Shown here: piece after piece, positions 45,010 to 54,395 of the stretch
Layout of the letters: each line of letters begins with the position of its first letter
Numbering within the stretch: the stretch's first letter is position 1
NCBI GenBank assembly: GCA_016712375.1
Contig: JADJRE010000009.1
Location: 62,001 to 126,000, forward strand
Origin: Rhodospirillales bacterium
GTDB lineage: Bacteria; Pseudomonadota; Alphaproteobacteria; Rhodospirillales; Defluviicoccaceae
Reading direction: 5' to 3'
Length of the DNA stretch: 64,000 nucleotides
Made by a program: the position numbers and the translations under genes
Notes under the pieces: model-generated
The model's input: the letters and a program-made list of their open reading frames with translations, nothing else
The model's database searches: none
What the model was told of the DNA's origin: nothing

Positions 45010-45366
45010 CCTTCTTCTTTCGCCTGCGAGGGTGTTGTAGGTTACGACGCCTGCCACAACGGCTTCCTGGCCGATCAAGCGCGTCTGCTCCAAAAGCGTC
45101 TCAAGCCATACCGTCGGCTGCAGTTGCGCCTCAGGAACCGGATCGCCGGCTCGCTCAAGGAGCATCAAGCGATCGTCGATGCGATCTTGGCCGGCAACGG
45201 CGATCGCGCTGAAGAGATGCTAAAGGATCACGTGCCTGTCCAGGGCGAACGACTCTCGGACTTCGTTGCCACACTCGATCCTTCGCTCGGAGCGCATCCC
45301 ATAGCGTCCTGCGCGCGCGCAACCCCAATCATCCGGCGGCTTGAGCAATCGTGCTGGGGATGGTAA
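45010..45366 (+). pseudogene. GntR-family regulator, FCD ligand-binding domain fragment
   Basis: The frame reads CHNGFLADQARLLQKRLKPY, RRLQLRLRNRIAGSLKEHQA, IVDAILAGNGDRAEEMLKDH and VPVQGERLSDFVATLD, the last helices of a FadR/FCD domain. The HTH and first helices are absent. GntR/FCD proteins (MatR/MdcY type) usually control malonate genes, and an MCD relic lies 1.5 kb away in divergent orientation. Confidence 0.75.
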
Positions 45367-45595
45367 GTTCGTCTTTTGTTCTGTTTGTCGGCGACGGCCA
45401 ATCGATTGTCGCCCTTTTGACGACAAACTGACGACAAATGCCGACGGATCCGGGTGCGTTGTTCGGGAGCCTTAAATATTACAGTGAGTTACGCGGAAAA
45501 ACCGGCGCAAAACGGATCCCAGCCGGTGCGCAATCGGATCCGAAACGAACTGTGGCAGCTGATTTTGCTTCGGTATCTTGCTGCCAAGCGAGGCT

Positions 45596-45621
45596 TTCTC
45601 CCGCCTTGGAGGGCGGGAGAA
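45596..45621 (-). terminator. Hairpin downstream of pccA, probable terminator
   Basis: TTCTCCCGCC and GGCGGGAGAA pair around CTCCAA, 20 bp after the pccA stop. The stem is strong but no clear T-run follows. Confidence 0.55.
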
Positions 45622-45640
45622 GCGCGCCGGTGCTAAGGAT

Positions 45641-47641
45641 CTATTCGAACTCCAGGATGATCTGGCCGACGCTGAGCGTGTCACCGGCCTTAGCGTGCAG
45701 CTTGCACACTTTTCCGGCCTGGGCCGCGCGCAGGATGTTTTCCATCTTCATTGCCTGGACAATGGCCAGTTCGTCGCCGGAGTCGACCCTCTCGCCGGGC
45801 TCTACCGCGAGTGACTGCAGCAGCCCTGGCATCGGCGAGACCAGGTACTTGGACATGTCCGGCGGCTTCCGCTCGGGCATCATCTTGGCAAGCTCGGCCA
45901 CCTCCTTGGTGTAGACGATGACATCGACCTCGGCGCCCAGGTGATAGAGCCGGTAGCCGATGCCGACTCTTTCCACCTTGAAGGAGTGCGGCTGGCCGTT
46001 GATGGTGCAGCGAAGTACCGGCTCACCCACCACCCAGTCGCTGCGGATTGAAAGCGTGTGGCCATCGCGCACGATGTCGAAGCCTTCCTCCGAACCGCGC
46101 CCCGCGTGCTCCTCGACGAGAACCGGGTAGTACTTCTTGGCGATCATTGCCACCCAACCCGGCGGCAGCTTGCGGCCGTATCCCGGCATCTGGCCGCTGA
46201 CGTCCTTTGCCCGGTGCAGGTAGCGCAAGTGCATCAGCACCGAGACGGCGACGATGCTGTCCAGGTCCTGCGGCTCAAGCAGCGCCGGGGCGAAACCGTC
46301 CGGATACTCTTCCGCGATGAAGGCGGTGCTTAGGCGGCCCTGCAGGAAGCGCGGGTTTGCCATCAGCGCGGTCAGGAAGGCGATGTTGTGGTGGACGCCG
46401 TTGATGTAAAACTCGTCGAGTGCGCGGCGCATCAAGGCAATGGCACTGTCCCGATCCCTTCCCCAGGTGGTCACCTTGGAAATCATCGGGTCGTAGAACA
46501 TGCTGATCTCGCCGCCTTCATAGACGCCGGAATCGATGCGCACGTCCTCGCTCTCAACCGGTTCGCGGTAGCGCACCAGACGGCCGGTCGACGGCATGAA
46601 CTTGCGGTTCGGATCCTCGGCATAAACGCGCGCCTCGACCGACCAGCCGTGCGGCTGGACGTCTTCCTGGCGGATGGTGAGTTCCTCGCCGGCGGCGATA
46701 CGGATCATCCACTCCACCAGGTCGATGTTGTGGGTGAACTCGGTGACCGAGTGCTCCACCTGGAGGCGGGTGTTCATCTCCAGGAAGAAGAAGTTGCGCC
46801 GCTGATCGACGATGAACTCGACCGTGCCGGCGGAGTCGTAGCCGCAGGCCTTGGCGAGACCGACCGCGCGCATGCCCATCTCGCGCCGCGTGGCGCCATC
46901 GAGGAACGGGGAGGGGGCCTCCTCGATCACCTTCTGATGGCGTCGCTGGATCGAGCATTCCCGTTCGTCCAGGTGGATGACGTTGCCGTGTTTGTCGCCG
47001 AGCACCTGGATTTCGATGTGCCGCGGCTGCTCGATGAACTTCTCGATGAAGACCCGGTCGTCACCGAATGCCGATCGCGCCTCCGAAGTCGCCAATCGGA
47101 ACGCGTCCTTCAATTCCGCTTCGTCACGGGCAATGCGGATACCCTTGCCGCCGCCGCCTGCTGCTGCCTTCATCATGATCGGGAAGCCGATCCCCTGCGC
47201 GATGGCGACGCAGTCCTCGGCAGACGGGATCTGGTCCCAGTGACCAGGAACCGTTGGCACGCCCGCTTCCTTCGCTGCCCGGTTGGCGAGGATCTTGTCG
47301 CCCATCAGCTTCACGACCGGCGCGTTGGGGCCGATGAAGGCGATGCCTTCGTCGGCCAGTGCCTGGGCGAACTGGGTCCGTTCCGACAGGAAGCCGTAGC
47401 CGGGGTGCACCGCGTCGGCACCGGTCTGCCGGCAGGCCGACAGCAGCTTCTCCATCACCAGATAGCTTTCGGCGGCGGGTGATGGGCCGATGTATATCGC
47501 TTCGTCGCAAGCCTTGACGTGGCGGCCATACTTGTCGGCGTCGGAATAGACGGCGACGGTCTTGATGCCCATCTTTCGCGCCGTGCGGGCGATGCGGCAG
47601 GCAATCTCGCCACGGTTGGCAATCAGGATTTTCTTGAACAT
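45641..47641 (-). CDS. pccA: Propionyl/acetyl-CoA carboxylase, biotin-carrying alpha subunit
   Basis: 666 residues, intact. The biotin carboxylase domain starts FKKILIANRGEIACRIART and carries the ATP-grasp Gly loop (KAAAGGGGKGIRIARDE), ECSIQRRHQKVIEEAPSPFL, and the catalytic EMNTRLQVEHSVTE. A BT linker domain (residues about 460-590) precedes the biotinyl domain with AMKMEN, biotinylated at Lys632. It carboxylates biotin with ATP and bicarbonate; the beta subunit passes CO2 to propionyl-CoA, giving methylmalonyl-CoA. It starts 58 bp after pccB, so the two are co-transcribed. The BT domain and length favour PccA over AccC. Confidence 0.93.
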   Translation of the reverse strand: MFKKILIANRGEIACRIARTARKMGIKTVAVYSDADKYGRHVKACDEAIYIGPSPAAESYLVMEKLLSACRQTGADAVHPGYGFLSERTQFAQALADEGIAFIGPNAPVVKLMGDKILANRAAKEAGVPTVPGHWDQIPSAEDCVAIAQGIGFPIMMKAAAGGGGKGIRIARDEAELKDAFRLATSEARSAFGDDRVFIEKFIEQPRHIEIQVLGDKHGNVIHLDERECSIQRRHQKVIEEAPSPFLDGATRREMGMRAVGLAKACGYDSAGTVEFIVDQRRNFFFLEMNTRLQVEHSVTEFTHNIDLVEWMIRIAAGEELTIRQEDVQPHGWSVEARVYAEDPNRKFMPSTGRLVRYREPVESEDVRIDSGVYEGGEISMFYDPMISKVTTWGRDRDSAIALMRRALDEFYINGVHHNIAFLTALMANPRFLQGRLSTAFIAEEYPDGFAPALLEPQDLDSIVAVSVLMHLRYLHRAKDVSGQMPGYGRKLPPGWVAMIAKKYYPVLVEEHAGRGSEEGFDIVRDGHTLSIRSDWVVGEPVLRCTINGQPHSFKVERVGIGYRLYHLGAEVDVIVYTKEVAELAKMMPERKPPDMSKYLVSPMPGLLQSLAVEPGERVDSGDELAIVQAMKMENILRAAQAGKVCKLHAKAGDTLSVGQIILEFE

Positions 47642-47699
47642 TGAATTCCGGTCCCCTCAGAGGGTTGCGACGCGAGCGCGACGGACGATCACCGCCGGA

Positions 47700-49232
47700 T
47701 CAGAGCGGCAGATTGGGATGCTTGCGTTTCGGCAGTTCGACTTGTTTGTTGCGCAGCATCGTCAGCGCCTTGCAGATGCGCCGCCGGGTCGAGTGCGGAT
47801 GGATGACGTCGTCGATGAAGCCACGGCGGCCCGCGGCAAATGGATTGGCGAACTTTGCCTTGTAGGACTCCGTGTGCTCGGCGATCTTCTGCTTGTCGCC
47901 CAGGTCACTGCGATACAGGATCTCGACGGCTCCTTTCGCCCCCATCACCGCCACCTCGGCAGTTGGCCAAGCGAAGTTGACATCGGCCCGCATGTGCTTG
48001 GAACCCATCACGTCGTAGGCACCGCCATACGCCTTGCGGGTGATCACGGTGATTTTCGGCACGCTGGCCTCGGTGAACGCGAACAGCAGCTTGGCACCGT
48101 GGCGGATGATGCCGCCATGCTCCTGGTTAACGCCCGGAAGAAAGCCGGGCACGTCGACGAACGTCAGGATCGGAATGTTGAAGCAGTCGCAGAAGCGGAC
48201 GAAGCGGGCGGCCTTGATGGAAGCATCGATATCAAGGCAGCCGGCCAGGACCGTCGGCTGGTTGCCGACGACACCCACCGTCTGACCGTTGATCCGTCCG
48301 AAGCCGGTGAGGATATTGCCGGCGTAATCGGGCTTGAGTTCGAAGAACAGCCCTTCATCGACGACCTTCAGGATCAACTCCTTCATGTCGTAAGGGGTGT
48401 TCGGGTTCTCCGGGATCAACGTATCCAGCGACGGCTCGATGCGGTCGATCGAATCGAAGCTTGGGCGCACCGGCGGCGGGGTGCGGTTCGAGGACGGCAG
48501 GAAGTTGAGCAGACGGCGAACGTAGAGTAGCGCTTCGACATCGTTGTCAAAGGCGAGGTCGGCGACACCGGATTTGGTGGTGTGCACAGACGCGCCGCCG
48601 AGCCCTTCCTGATCGATTTCCTCATGCGTCACCGTCTTCACCACGTCCGGGCCGGTGACGAACATGTGGCTCTCCTCCTTCACCATGACGATGAAGTCGG
48701 TCAGCGCCGGCGAGTAAACCGCGCCGCCGGCGCAGGGGCCCATGATCACCGAGATCTGCGGGATCACGCCGGATGAATCGACGTTGCGGACGAACACGTC
48801 GCCGTAACCACCCAGCGAGGCGACGCCTTCTTGAATACGCGCGCCTCCCGAGTCGTTGATTCCGACGACCGGGGCGCCGATCTTCAATGCCGCGTCCATG
48901 ACCTTGCAGATCTTCTCGGCGTGCGATTCCGAGAGGCTGCCGCCAAAGACGGTGAAGTCCTGGCTGTGTACGAACACCGGCCGGCCGTTGACCGTGCCAT
49001 AGCCGGTGACGACACCATCGCCGGGGATCTGCGTCGCTTCCATGCCGAAGTCGATGCAGCGGTGTTCGACGAACATGTCCCATTCTTCGAACGAGTTCGG
49101 ATCGAACAAAACCTCGATCCGTTCACGCGCCGTCAGCTTGCCACGCTTGTGTTGCGCGTCGATCCGGTGCTGGCCGCCGCCGAGTCGGGCGAGCGCGCGC
49201 TTTTCTTCAAGTGCTTCAACGATTCGACGCAT
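47700..49232 (-). CDS. pccB: Propionyl-CoA carboxylase, carboxyltransferase beta subunit
   Basis: 510 residues, intact. The ATG at 49232 follows GAGGAGAACGG. It has both crotonase-like halves: [40 protein letters not shown] and [20 protein letters not shown] in the N-half; [40 protein letters not shown] and [17 protein letters not shown] in the C-half. These Gly loops bind the acyl-CoA and biotin. The complex with PccA feeds propionyl-CoA from odd-chain fat, Val, Ile and Met into methylmalonyl-CoA. Confidence 0.93.
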   Translation of the reverse strand: MRRIVEALEEKRALARLGGGQHRIDAQHKRGKLTARERIEVLFDPNSFEEWDMFVEHRCIDFGMEATQIPGDGVVTGYGTVNGRPVFVHSQDFTVFGGSLSESHAEKICKVMDAALKIGAPVVGINDSGGARIQEGVASLGGYGDVFVRNVDSSGVIPQISVIMGPCAGGAVYSPALTDFIVMVKEESHMFVTGPDVVKTVTHEEIDQEGLGGASVHTTKSGVADLAFDNDVEALLYVRRLLNFLPSSNRTPPPVRPSFDSIDRIEPSLDTLIPENPNTPYDMKELILKVVDEGLFFELKPDYAGNILTGFGRINGQTVGVVGNQPTVLAGCLDIDASIKAARFVRFCDCFNIPILTFVDVPGFLPGVNQEHGGIIRHGAKLLFAFTEASVPKITVITRKAYGGAYDVMGSKHMRADVNFAWPTAEVAVMGAKGAVEILYRSDLGDKQKIAEHTESYKAKFANPFAAGRRGFIDDVIHPHSTRRRICKALTMLRNKQVELPKRKHPNLPL

Positions 49233-49525
49233 GACCCGTTCTCCTCATTTCGCAGACGCAGCATTCTAAGGGGCGCCGCAGAAAGTTCAACGTCCGCGAC
49301 CATGCAAGGGAACGAAAAATCGCAGGTGGGGCCGGCGTGGCCGGCATGTTCGTACGATGAGCCTCAAGACAGGCGTGAAGAAAAGCTGGCCGTTCCGAAT
49401 TGGCGTAGGTTCTAATCACTATTTTCTACTATAGGGACTGTCGCTTGATTATGTCGCAGCGTTCGCCCAAGCTCGCCATCCGGCGGCACCTGAACGGAGG
49501 GCCGGAACAGCAACGACAACCGGCA

Positions 49526-50050
49526 ATGGTCGGAAACGGGGCGATGACGGGCACTCGGCGATTTTTTCTGAAACGGCTCGCCGGGTCGGCGGGCGCGATG
49601 GTGCTGCTGACGGCGAAGTCCCGGGCGGCCGAGGAGCCGGCGTTTCCGGTCTCGCCACTCACCATCGAGACGGCCCGCGGCCGCTTCCAATTCATGGTCG
49701 AGATGGCGGAGACGCCATCCACCTGGCGGCAGGGGCTGATGAAGCGCCGGCAGCTGGCCGCTGACGCCGGCATGCTGTTCAACTATCACGAACCGCGGGT
49801 CGCTTCGATGTGGATGAAGGACACGTTCATTTCACTCGACATGATCTTCATCGACGAGCGCGGCCTGGTGGTAAACGTCGTCGAGAATACGGAGCCGCTA
49901 TCGTTGGCATCGATCTCCTCCGACGGTCCGGTTCTGGCGGTCCTTGAGGTGAGTGCCGGCACGGCCGCGAGGCTGGGCATGAAACGCGGCGACCGGGTCA
50001 TCCACGCCATCTTCGCGCAGCCGGCTGTCCTGGCGCCGGTTGCGCGCTGA
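49526..50050 (+). CDS. DUF192 family exported protein
   Basis: About 174 residues from the ATG at 49526 (alternative 49544). A Tat-like signal (TRRFFLKRLAGSAGAMVLLT) is followed by the DUF192 domain: ETARGRFQFMVEMAETPSTW, RQGLMKRRQLAADAGMLFNY, MWMKDTFISLDMIFIDERGL, VVNVVENTEPLS and the AGTAARLGMKRGDRV end. The family is exported and of unknown function. It is divergent from pccB and convergent with the amidotransferase gene. Confidence 0.85.
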   Translation: MVGNGAMTGTRRFFLKRLAGSAGAMVLLTAKSRAAEEPAFPVSPLTIETARGRFQFMVEMAETPSTWRQGLMKRRQLAADAGMLFNYHEPRVASMWMKDTFISLDMIFIDERGLVVNVVENTEPLSLASISSDGPVLAVLEVSAGTAARLGMKRGDRVIHAIFAQPAVLAPVAR

Positions 50051-50080
50051 GAGTCTGAAGTCGTGCGATCTGCAACCGGC

Positions 50081-50782
50081 CTAAAGCAGGCGTCGGAAAT
50101 TCGTCCACACGGTGCGGGCGGCGGCGTTGAAAGCCTCCATCCGCGAAGCCGCCGCCGTCTCCAGCCGCGACTGCGCACCACTTCCCAGCGCTCGCTCCAG
50201 CGAGGCGGCATAAGCCGGAATCTCGCCCCATTCGGGAACGGTGCGGGGTGTCGCTTCAACGTGGAACTGAATGCCCCAGGCAGCGGAGCCGACCCGCATC
50301 GCCTGCACAGGGCAGGCGCTGTTGGCGGCCGTCACCACGGCTCCCGCCGGTGGTTACTGGACCTCGGCGCCGTGCCACTGCAAGCAGGCAAGCGGGGAGG
50401 GGAGGCCTTCGAACAGCGCATCCCCGGGATCGGTCAGCGTCACCTCGGCGATCCCTACCTCCGGCGCCGGCATCAGTCCGACCCGGCCACCGAGCGCCGC
50501 CGCCAGCAACTGATGGCCGAGGCAGACGCCAAGGAACGGCCGGCCGCCCTCGACCCAGCGGCGGATCGCCGCTTTCTCGGGCGCCAGCCAGGAATGCCGG
50601 TCCTCGTCCCAGACGTCCATCGGCCCTCCCATCACAAGCAGGGCCGCGTAGTCGTCGAACGCCGGTATGCCGGCACCTTTGTCGAGCGCCACGGTATCCC
50701 AGGCAACCCCGTCCGCCGCCATCATCTCACGCAAGCTGCCGGGGTGCTCGACCGCGATGTGCTGAAAAACGAGGATTCGCAT
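50081..50782 (-). pseudogene. Type 1 glutamine amidotransferase with an in-frame stop
   Basis: The ATG at 50782 begins MRILVFQHIAVEHPGSLREM. ALLVMGGPMDVWDEDRHSWL and FLGVCLGHQLLAAALGGRVG carry the nucleophile Cys. After PSPLACLQWHGAEVQ an in-frame TAA at 50354-50356 interrupts the chain. The same frame then continues PPAGAVVTAANSACPVQAMR, VGSAAWGIQFHVEATPR, which holds the catalytic His and Glu, to 50081. Full length is 233 residues. One nucleotide change would restore it. Without the C-terminal half the triad is lost. Confidence 0.82.
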
Positions 50783-51042
50783 GGCAATGCCGCAGGCTAG
50801 GGGAGAATGGCCGAGCTTGTACAGCCTTCACCCCCGCCACGCACGCCCGGAAGGACGGCGGCGACCCGGCGGGACGTTTGCGAAGCTGCCCAATCCGGAA
50901 TAGAAACCGCCCGCCGCCGAAACGGAGCGCAATGCCGCCAGTCGAGAATCGCCAAGTGCGTCGGTTTAGGGTTGCCGTAAGCGGTCGCCGAAGATGACGA
51001 TTGACGGGAGAGACCTGACATTATAGATACCGTATTGCCTAG
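50783..51042. other. Intergenic between the amidotransferase and IS110
   Basis: No gene recognised. It includes the right flank of the IS110 element. Confidence 0.4.
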
Positions 51043-52026
51043 TCAAGCAGCGACGTTCGGATCGAACGGTTTGTGGTGTTTGAGGACGCCGAAGGCGATG
51101 TGGACAAGCTTTCGCATCGCCGCACCGAGGGCGCTCATCTTCGATTTGCCGGCGGCGAGCAGGCGTTGGTACTGGGCGCGGACCAACGGATTCCAGCGGG
51201 CGGCGACCATCGCCGGCAGGAACAGTCTGGCCCGCCAGCGGGCATCCCCGGCCTTTGACAGACGTGGCCGCTTCAGCACGCTGGAGCCGGACTGGAATTC
51301 GACCGGCACGAGACCGAGAAACGCCGCCGCCTGACGGGCAGAGGCGAAGGTTCGACTGCGGAACAAGGCCAGGAACCACAGCGAAAGCTTGGCGCCGATG
51401 CCGGGAATACTCTCCAGCAACGCCCGCTGCTCCTTCAGCTCGGGATGGCTGTCGAGATGGTCGTCGATCTGCCGGCGCAGCCGGGCGATCTCCGCCGCCA
51501 GCACATCCAGCATCGTCTGCAGCGAGACGAGCACCGCGTCGGGGGCCGGCTCGGCACGCGCCGTCTCCAGCCGGTTGAGCTCGCGGGCAAAGTCCTGTTC
51601 AAGGGCGGCGAGCCGGCCGAGGAGTGCCTTCAGCTGGCGGATCTCGCCCGGCGGCGGCGTCCAGGCGGCCGGCCGGCGGGCGTCGCCGAACAGGGCGAGG
51701 ATCAGGCCGTCGTGCCGGTCGGTCTTCGTCCGGACGCCCAGGCTCTCGGCGAACCGCTTGACCTGCAACGGGTTGACCACCGAGACGTGGCAGCCGGCGT
51801 CATGCAGGAAGGTCGCCGCCGCCTCGTGGTAGACGCCGGTCGCTTCCAGGACGACGTGCAGTTCGGCCGCGGCGGCGCCAGTCACCCGGGTCGCCCAGGC
51901 GAGGAGGGCGGCGTGTCCGTCGGCCGTGTTGGCGACCGACTTCGGCCGGACCTGCCGGCGGGCAGCGTCGCGCAGCCAGGCGCAGTGCAGTTTCTCCTTG
52001 CTGACGTCGACCCCGATGACCTGCAT
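51043..52026 (-). CDS. IS110-family transposase, intact
   Basis: About 327 residues. I start at the ATG at 52026 (MQVIGVDVSKEKLHCAWLRD); the frame extends 5' without support. The DEDD RuvC-like domain has Asp7, Glu in VVLEATGVYHEA and Asp residues in GVRTKTDRHDGLILALFGD. A coiled-coil linker (ALEQDFARELNRLETARAEP) is followed by the Tnp domain with LLESIPGIGAKLSLWFLALF, FLGLVPVEFQSGSSVLKRPR, LSKAGDARWRARLFLPAMVA and a conserved Ser (QSGSS). IS110 recombinases act with a structured bridge RNA from the element's non-coding end. The copy appears complete. Confidence 0.9.
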   Translation of the reverse strand: MQVIGVDVSKEKLHCAWLRDAARRQVRPKSVANTADGHAALLAWATRVTGAAAAELHVVLEATGVYHEAAATFLHDAGCHVSVVNPLQVKRFAESLGVRTKTDRHDGLILALFGDARRPAAWTPPPGEIRQLKALLGRLAALEQDFARELNRLETARAEPAPDAVLVSLQTMLDVLAAEIARLRRQIDDHLDSHPELKEQRALLESIPGIGAKLSLWFLALFRSRTFASARQAAAFLGLVPVEFQSGSSVLKRPRLSKAGDARWRARLFLPAMVAARWNPLVRAQYQRLLAAGKSKMSALGAAMRKLVHIAFGVLKHHKPFDPNVAA

Positions 52027-52300
52027 CCCAACCCCCTCGTCGTTGCCGATGACCTCCCGACCGACTGACCTTGTGGATACGGACTTGCGGGCAAAACGCC
52101 GCGTCCTCGATACCGTCCAGCCTCCAAGAGGTCGAAGGTGCGGACCGGGGGCACAATCTACGCTTCGGACTTGCCGTCCAAGGGCGGATGCATGCTCACC
52201 CGGTCCACGGTGAGGCCAGCTACGCCTCACCGCCGGCAAGATACAAGGGCGGATTAGGGCAACGCTCGTAATCAGCCGGATGCAGTGATACCGCTTAGGC
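52027..52300 (-). ncRNA. IS110 non-coding end, candidate bridge RNA region
   Basis: About 270 bp without genes lie directly upstream of the transposase start. The stretch includes a clean hairpin (GGTGAGGC and GCCTCACC, 52209-52231) and repeated CAAGGGCGGAT blocks at 52178 and 52247. IS110 members encode the bridge RNA in such an end. The exact RNA boundaries, guide loops and element edge cannot be set by eye. Confidence 0.4.
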
Positions 52301-52321
52301 ACGCGAATCAACCACTCCTCC

Positions 52322-53077
52322 ATGGCAGCACCTGACGAAGACCTTCCGGCCACGTTCGTTCAGCACGCTGCGGACATCCTGGCCGATACCACCACCGGAC
52401 TGACTGGAACGCAGATCGTGCGGGCCACGGCTGCCTACGCTGTTGAGTACCACGTACAACACCTCCCTCACCCGACATACCCTTACGAAGCATGCAACAA
52501 GCGGACCGCGCTGTACGAGAACGTCATGGCGTTCTCTCCCTCGCAACGCTATCGCATCCTGAAGGAACTATGCGATCACCCATCCTTCGGAATCGCACAA
52601 AACTCCGAGCGCAAAGCGCTGAAGCTTCGCTTGATTTCTCGGTATCGACACCTCGATCCGAAGGACGCGGCAACCGAGGTCAACGAGTCGTTAGTTGAAG
52701 AGACAAAGCACTGGTTGAACAACTTTCCTGAAGCTCTTTCCCTGTACCATCAAGCATTGGAAAAGTACGAGCATGGCGCATTCAGTCGGAACCTACTTGA
52801 CGATCTGCGCCTTGCACTTGAAAAGCTGCTATGCGCGCTTTTCTCGAACGAGAAATCACTTGAGAATCAAGTATCGTTGGTGGGCTCTTTCATCAAGAGT
52901 AAGGGCGGATCACCTGAGCTGGCAAACATGTTCGTCAAGCTCCTTGACTACTATGCGAAGTACCACAACAGCTACGTGAAACACGACGACGCCGTTGTCG
53001 AGGAGGAGATTGAGTTCATTCTCGAAATCACCTCGTCCTTCATGAAGCATCTCATACGGCTGCGCACGCGTGGCTAA
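52322..53077 (+). CDS. AbiJ-like / HEPN-type candidate abortive-infection protein
   Basis: 251 residues. The first 90 (ILADTTTGLTGTQIVRATAA, YAVEYHVQHLPHPTYPYEAC and ENVMAFSPSQRYRILKELCD) match the N-terminal helical domain of AbiJ-type proteins. The last 110 are helical, with LLDDLRLALEKLLCALFSNE and YYAKYHNSYVKHDDAVVEEE, ending FILEITSSFMKHLIRLRTR. The N-x4-H pattern in HNSYVKH is HEPN-like. AbiJ/HEPN proteins are RNases that arrest infected cells. The gene lies at the edge of the IS110 element and has no obvious ribosome binding site, so its native promoter may have been displaced. Confidence 0.6.
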   Translation: MAAPDEDLPATFVQHAADILADTTTGLTGTQIVRATAAYAVEYHVQHLPHPTYPYEACNKRTALYENVMAFSPSQRYRILKELCDHPSFGIAQNSERKALKLRLISRYRHLDPKDAATEVNESLVEETKHWLNNFPEALSLYHQALEKYEHGAFSRNLLDDLRLALEKLLCALFSNEKSLENQVSLVGSFIKSKGGSPELANMFVKLLDYYAKYHNSYVKHDDAVVEEEIEFILEITSSFMKHLIRLRTRG

Positions 53078-53471
53078 CCTCCCCCCTCAAGCGGAGCGCC
53101 AACAGCATGCCACCAAACCCGGTCTGGCGGTACGCGGTACATCTTCGCCTGCCACGCACCTGCCTTCAAGCAGCCGACGTCCCGCCCACACGCGCGCATC
53201 TAGGCATCGGGTGGTAGGGATGGAGGGTCGAGAGTCCTCCGCCCTCCGTACGTCCCTCGCTGTCGGCGCGTCCGTGTGGCATATTGTGGGTGTCGTGGTG
53301 GGCGGCTGATTGACCGTGCTTCGCCCAACACCGGAAATGCCGGCCTGCCGATGGTCAGAGACCTGTAGCGTCTGCCATTAGCGGAGGAGCGAACCACGCA
53401 GCAACGCATCCGCAGGCTTGTTTGACATGAGCGGACCGCTGAATGCCAGGATTAGGTTGATGGCCGGCATT
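53078..53471. other. Intergenic, no recognisable gene
   Basis: About 390 bp between two convergent defence-like genes. No repeat, RNA gene or terminator of note was recognised. Confidence 0.4.
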
Positions 53472-54365
53472 TCACTCAGGCTTCCCGGCAAAGTGTATTG
53501 AGAGTTTATCAGCTCCTGCAGTGTCCTTGGTCGCTACGACGAATATATCCCGCCCAAGAAATTCGCTCTTGCTCCAAGCCAGACGTATGTCGCCAAGCTT
53601 CCCGCGTCGCATACCAAACTGCGTGATCTCGAACTTGCATGGCCCCCTGATCTGAATGGATTCGATTTCTCGAAGAATCTCGGGGTCAATTTTCTTCAGG
53701 AACAGTGGATTACCGCGTTGGTCTCGCGGAGGTTCCCACGCCATCTCGAACCACACGTGGTCCTCCTTCCCCTCCGACAGAAGATAATCGCGCGCACGCG
53801 CAGACCTGATCAGCATTCCAACTAGCCCGCCGATCTGACACAGTTCGTTGCCGTCTATGGAGTAAACTAAGTTGTCCGGCATGACGGCCACCGTTTCTGC
53901 GGCGAGGGTAGGGGTTGGAAGTACTGTTGCGACAACTTTCTCGGCTGTGACAGTTACTTACTTTGTCCAGAAAGAGCTTGTCGATCCGAGAATATCAGGA
54001 AAGTCGACTTCGTCGACGTCTGAGAGAGAGAACGTTTTTATTCCGTATCCGGTGGCCACGTCGCGGGCCTCGGGCGTGAACCCATTTCGCGGCGCCAAAA
54101 TCAGTAAGTTAGTGGGCAAGCGCTCGTGCTTCGCCTTCATTGTGTCGACCCATGACACATCTGCAACTCGCTTGTGGTCTCGACACTCAACAGAAACGAT
54201 GACGGGCCGTCCTCCGACGTGACCCTCGATGCATACGTCAACTTCCCGCTTTCGCTTCGTGATGCGGTCGGTGAGCATCTTTGACTCGGTCACGGTGGCT
54301 CCGGCGGCTAGATTAACTCGGACGAGATAAACGAGCTTCTGAAAGTCGTTCGTCCGCTTCGGCAT
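53472..54365 (-). pseudogene. Restriction-endonuclease-like (PD-(D/E)xK) protein with an in-frame stop
   Basis: The ATG at 54365 starts MPKRTNDFQKLVYLVRVNLA. KRKREVDVCIEGHVGGRPVI and VSVECRDHKRVADVSWVDTM carry the D...ExxR-type core. LLILAPRNGFTPEARDVATG completes an Mrr-like fold. A TAA at 53958 follows SSFWTK, yet the same frame continues VTVTAEKVVATVLPTPTLAA and MPDNLVYSIDGNELCQIGGL to 53472. It is either one 297-residue protein with a nonsense mutation or two genes; the coherent bridge favours the first. It lies 30 bp after the HEPN-like gene. Confidence 0.65.
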
Positions 54366-54395
54366 AAGCGTGCCCGTCCGGTCCCTGTCGTGGCG

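Noticed and set aside
46388..47482. 364-codon plus-strand frame opposite pccA
   Set aside because: Antisense shadow of a well-conserved carboxylase gene.
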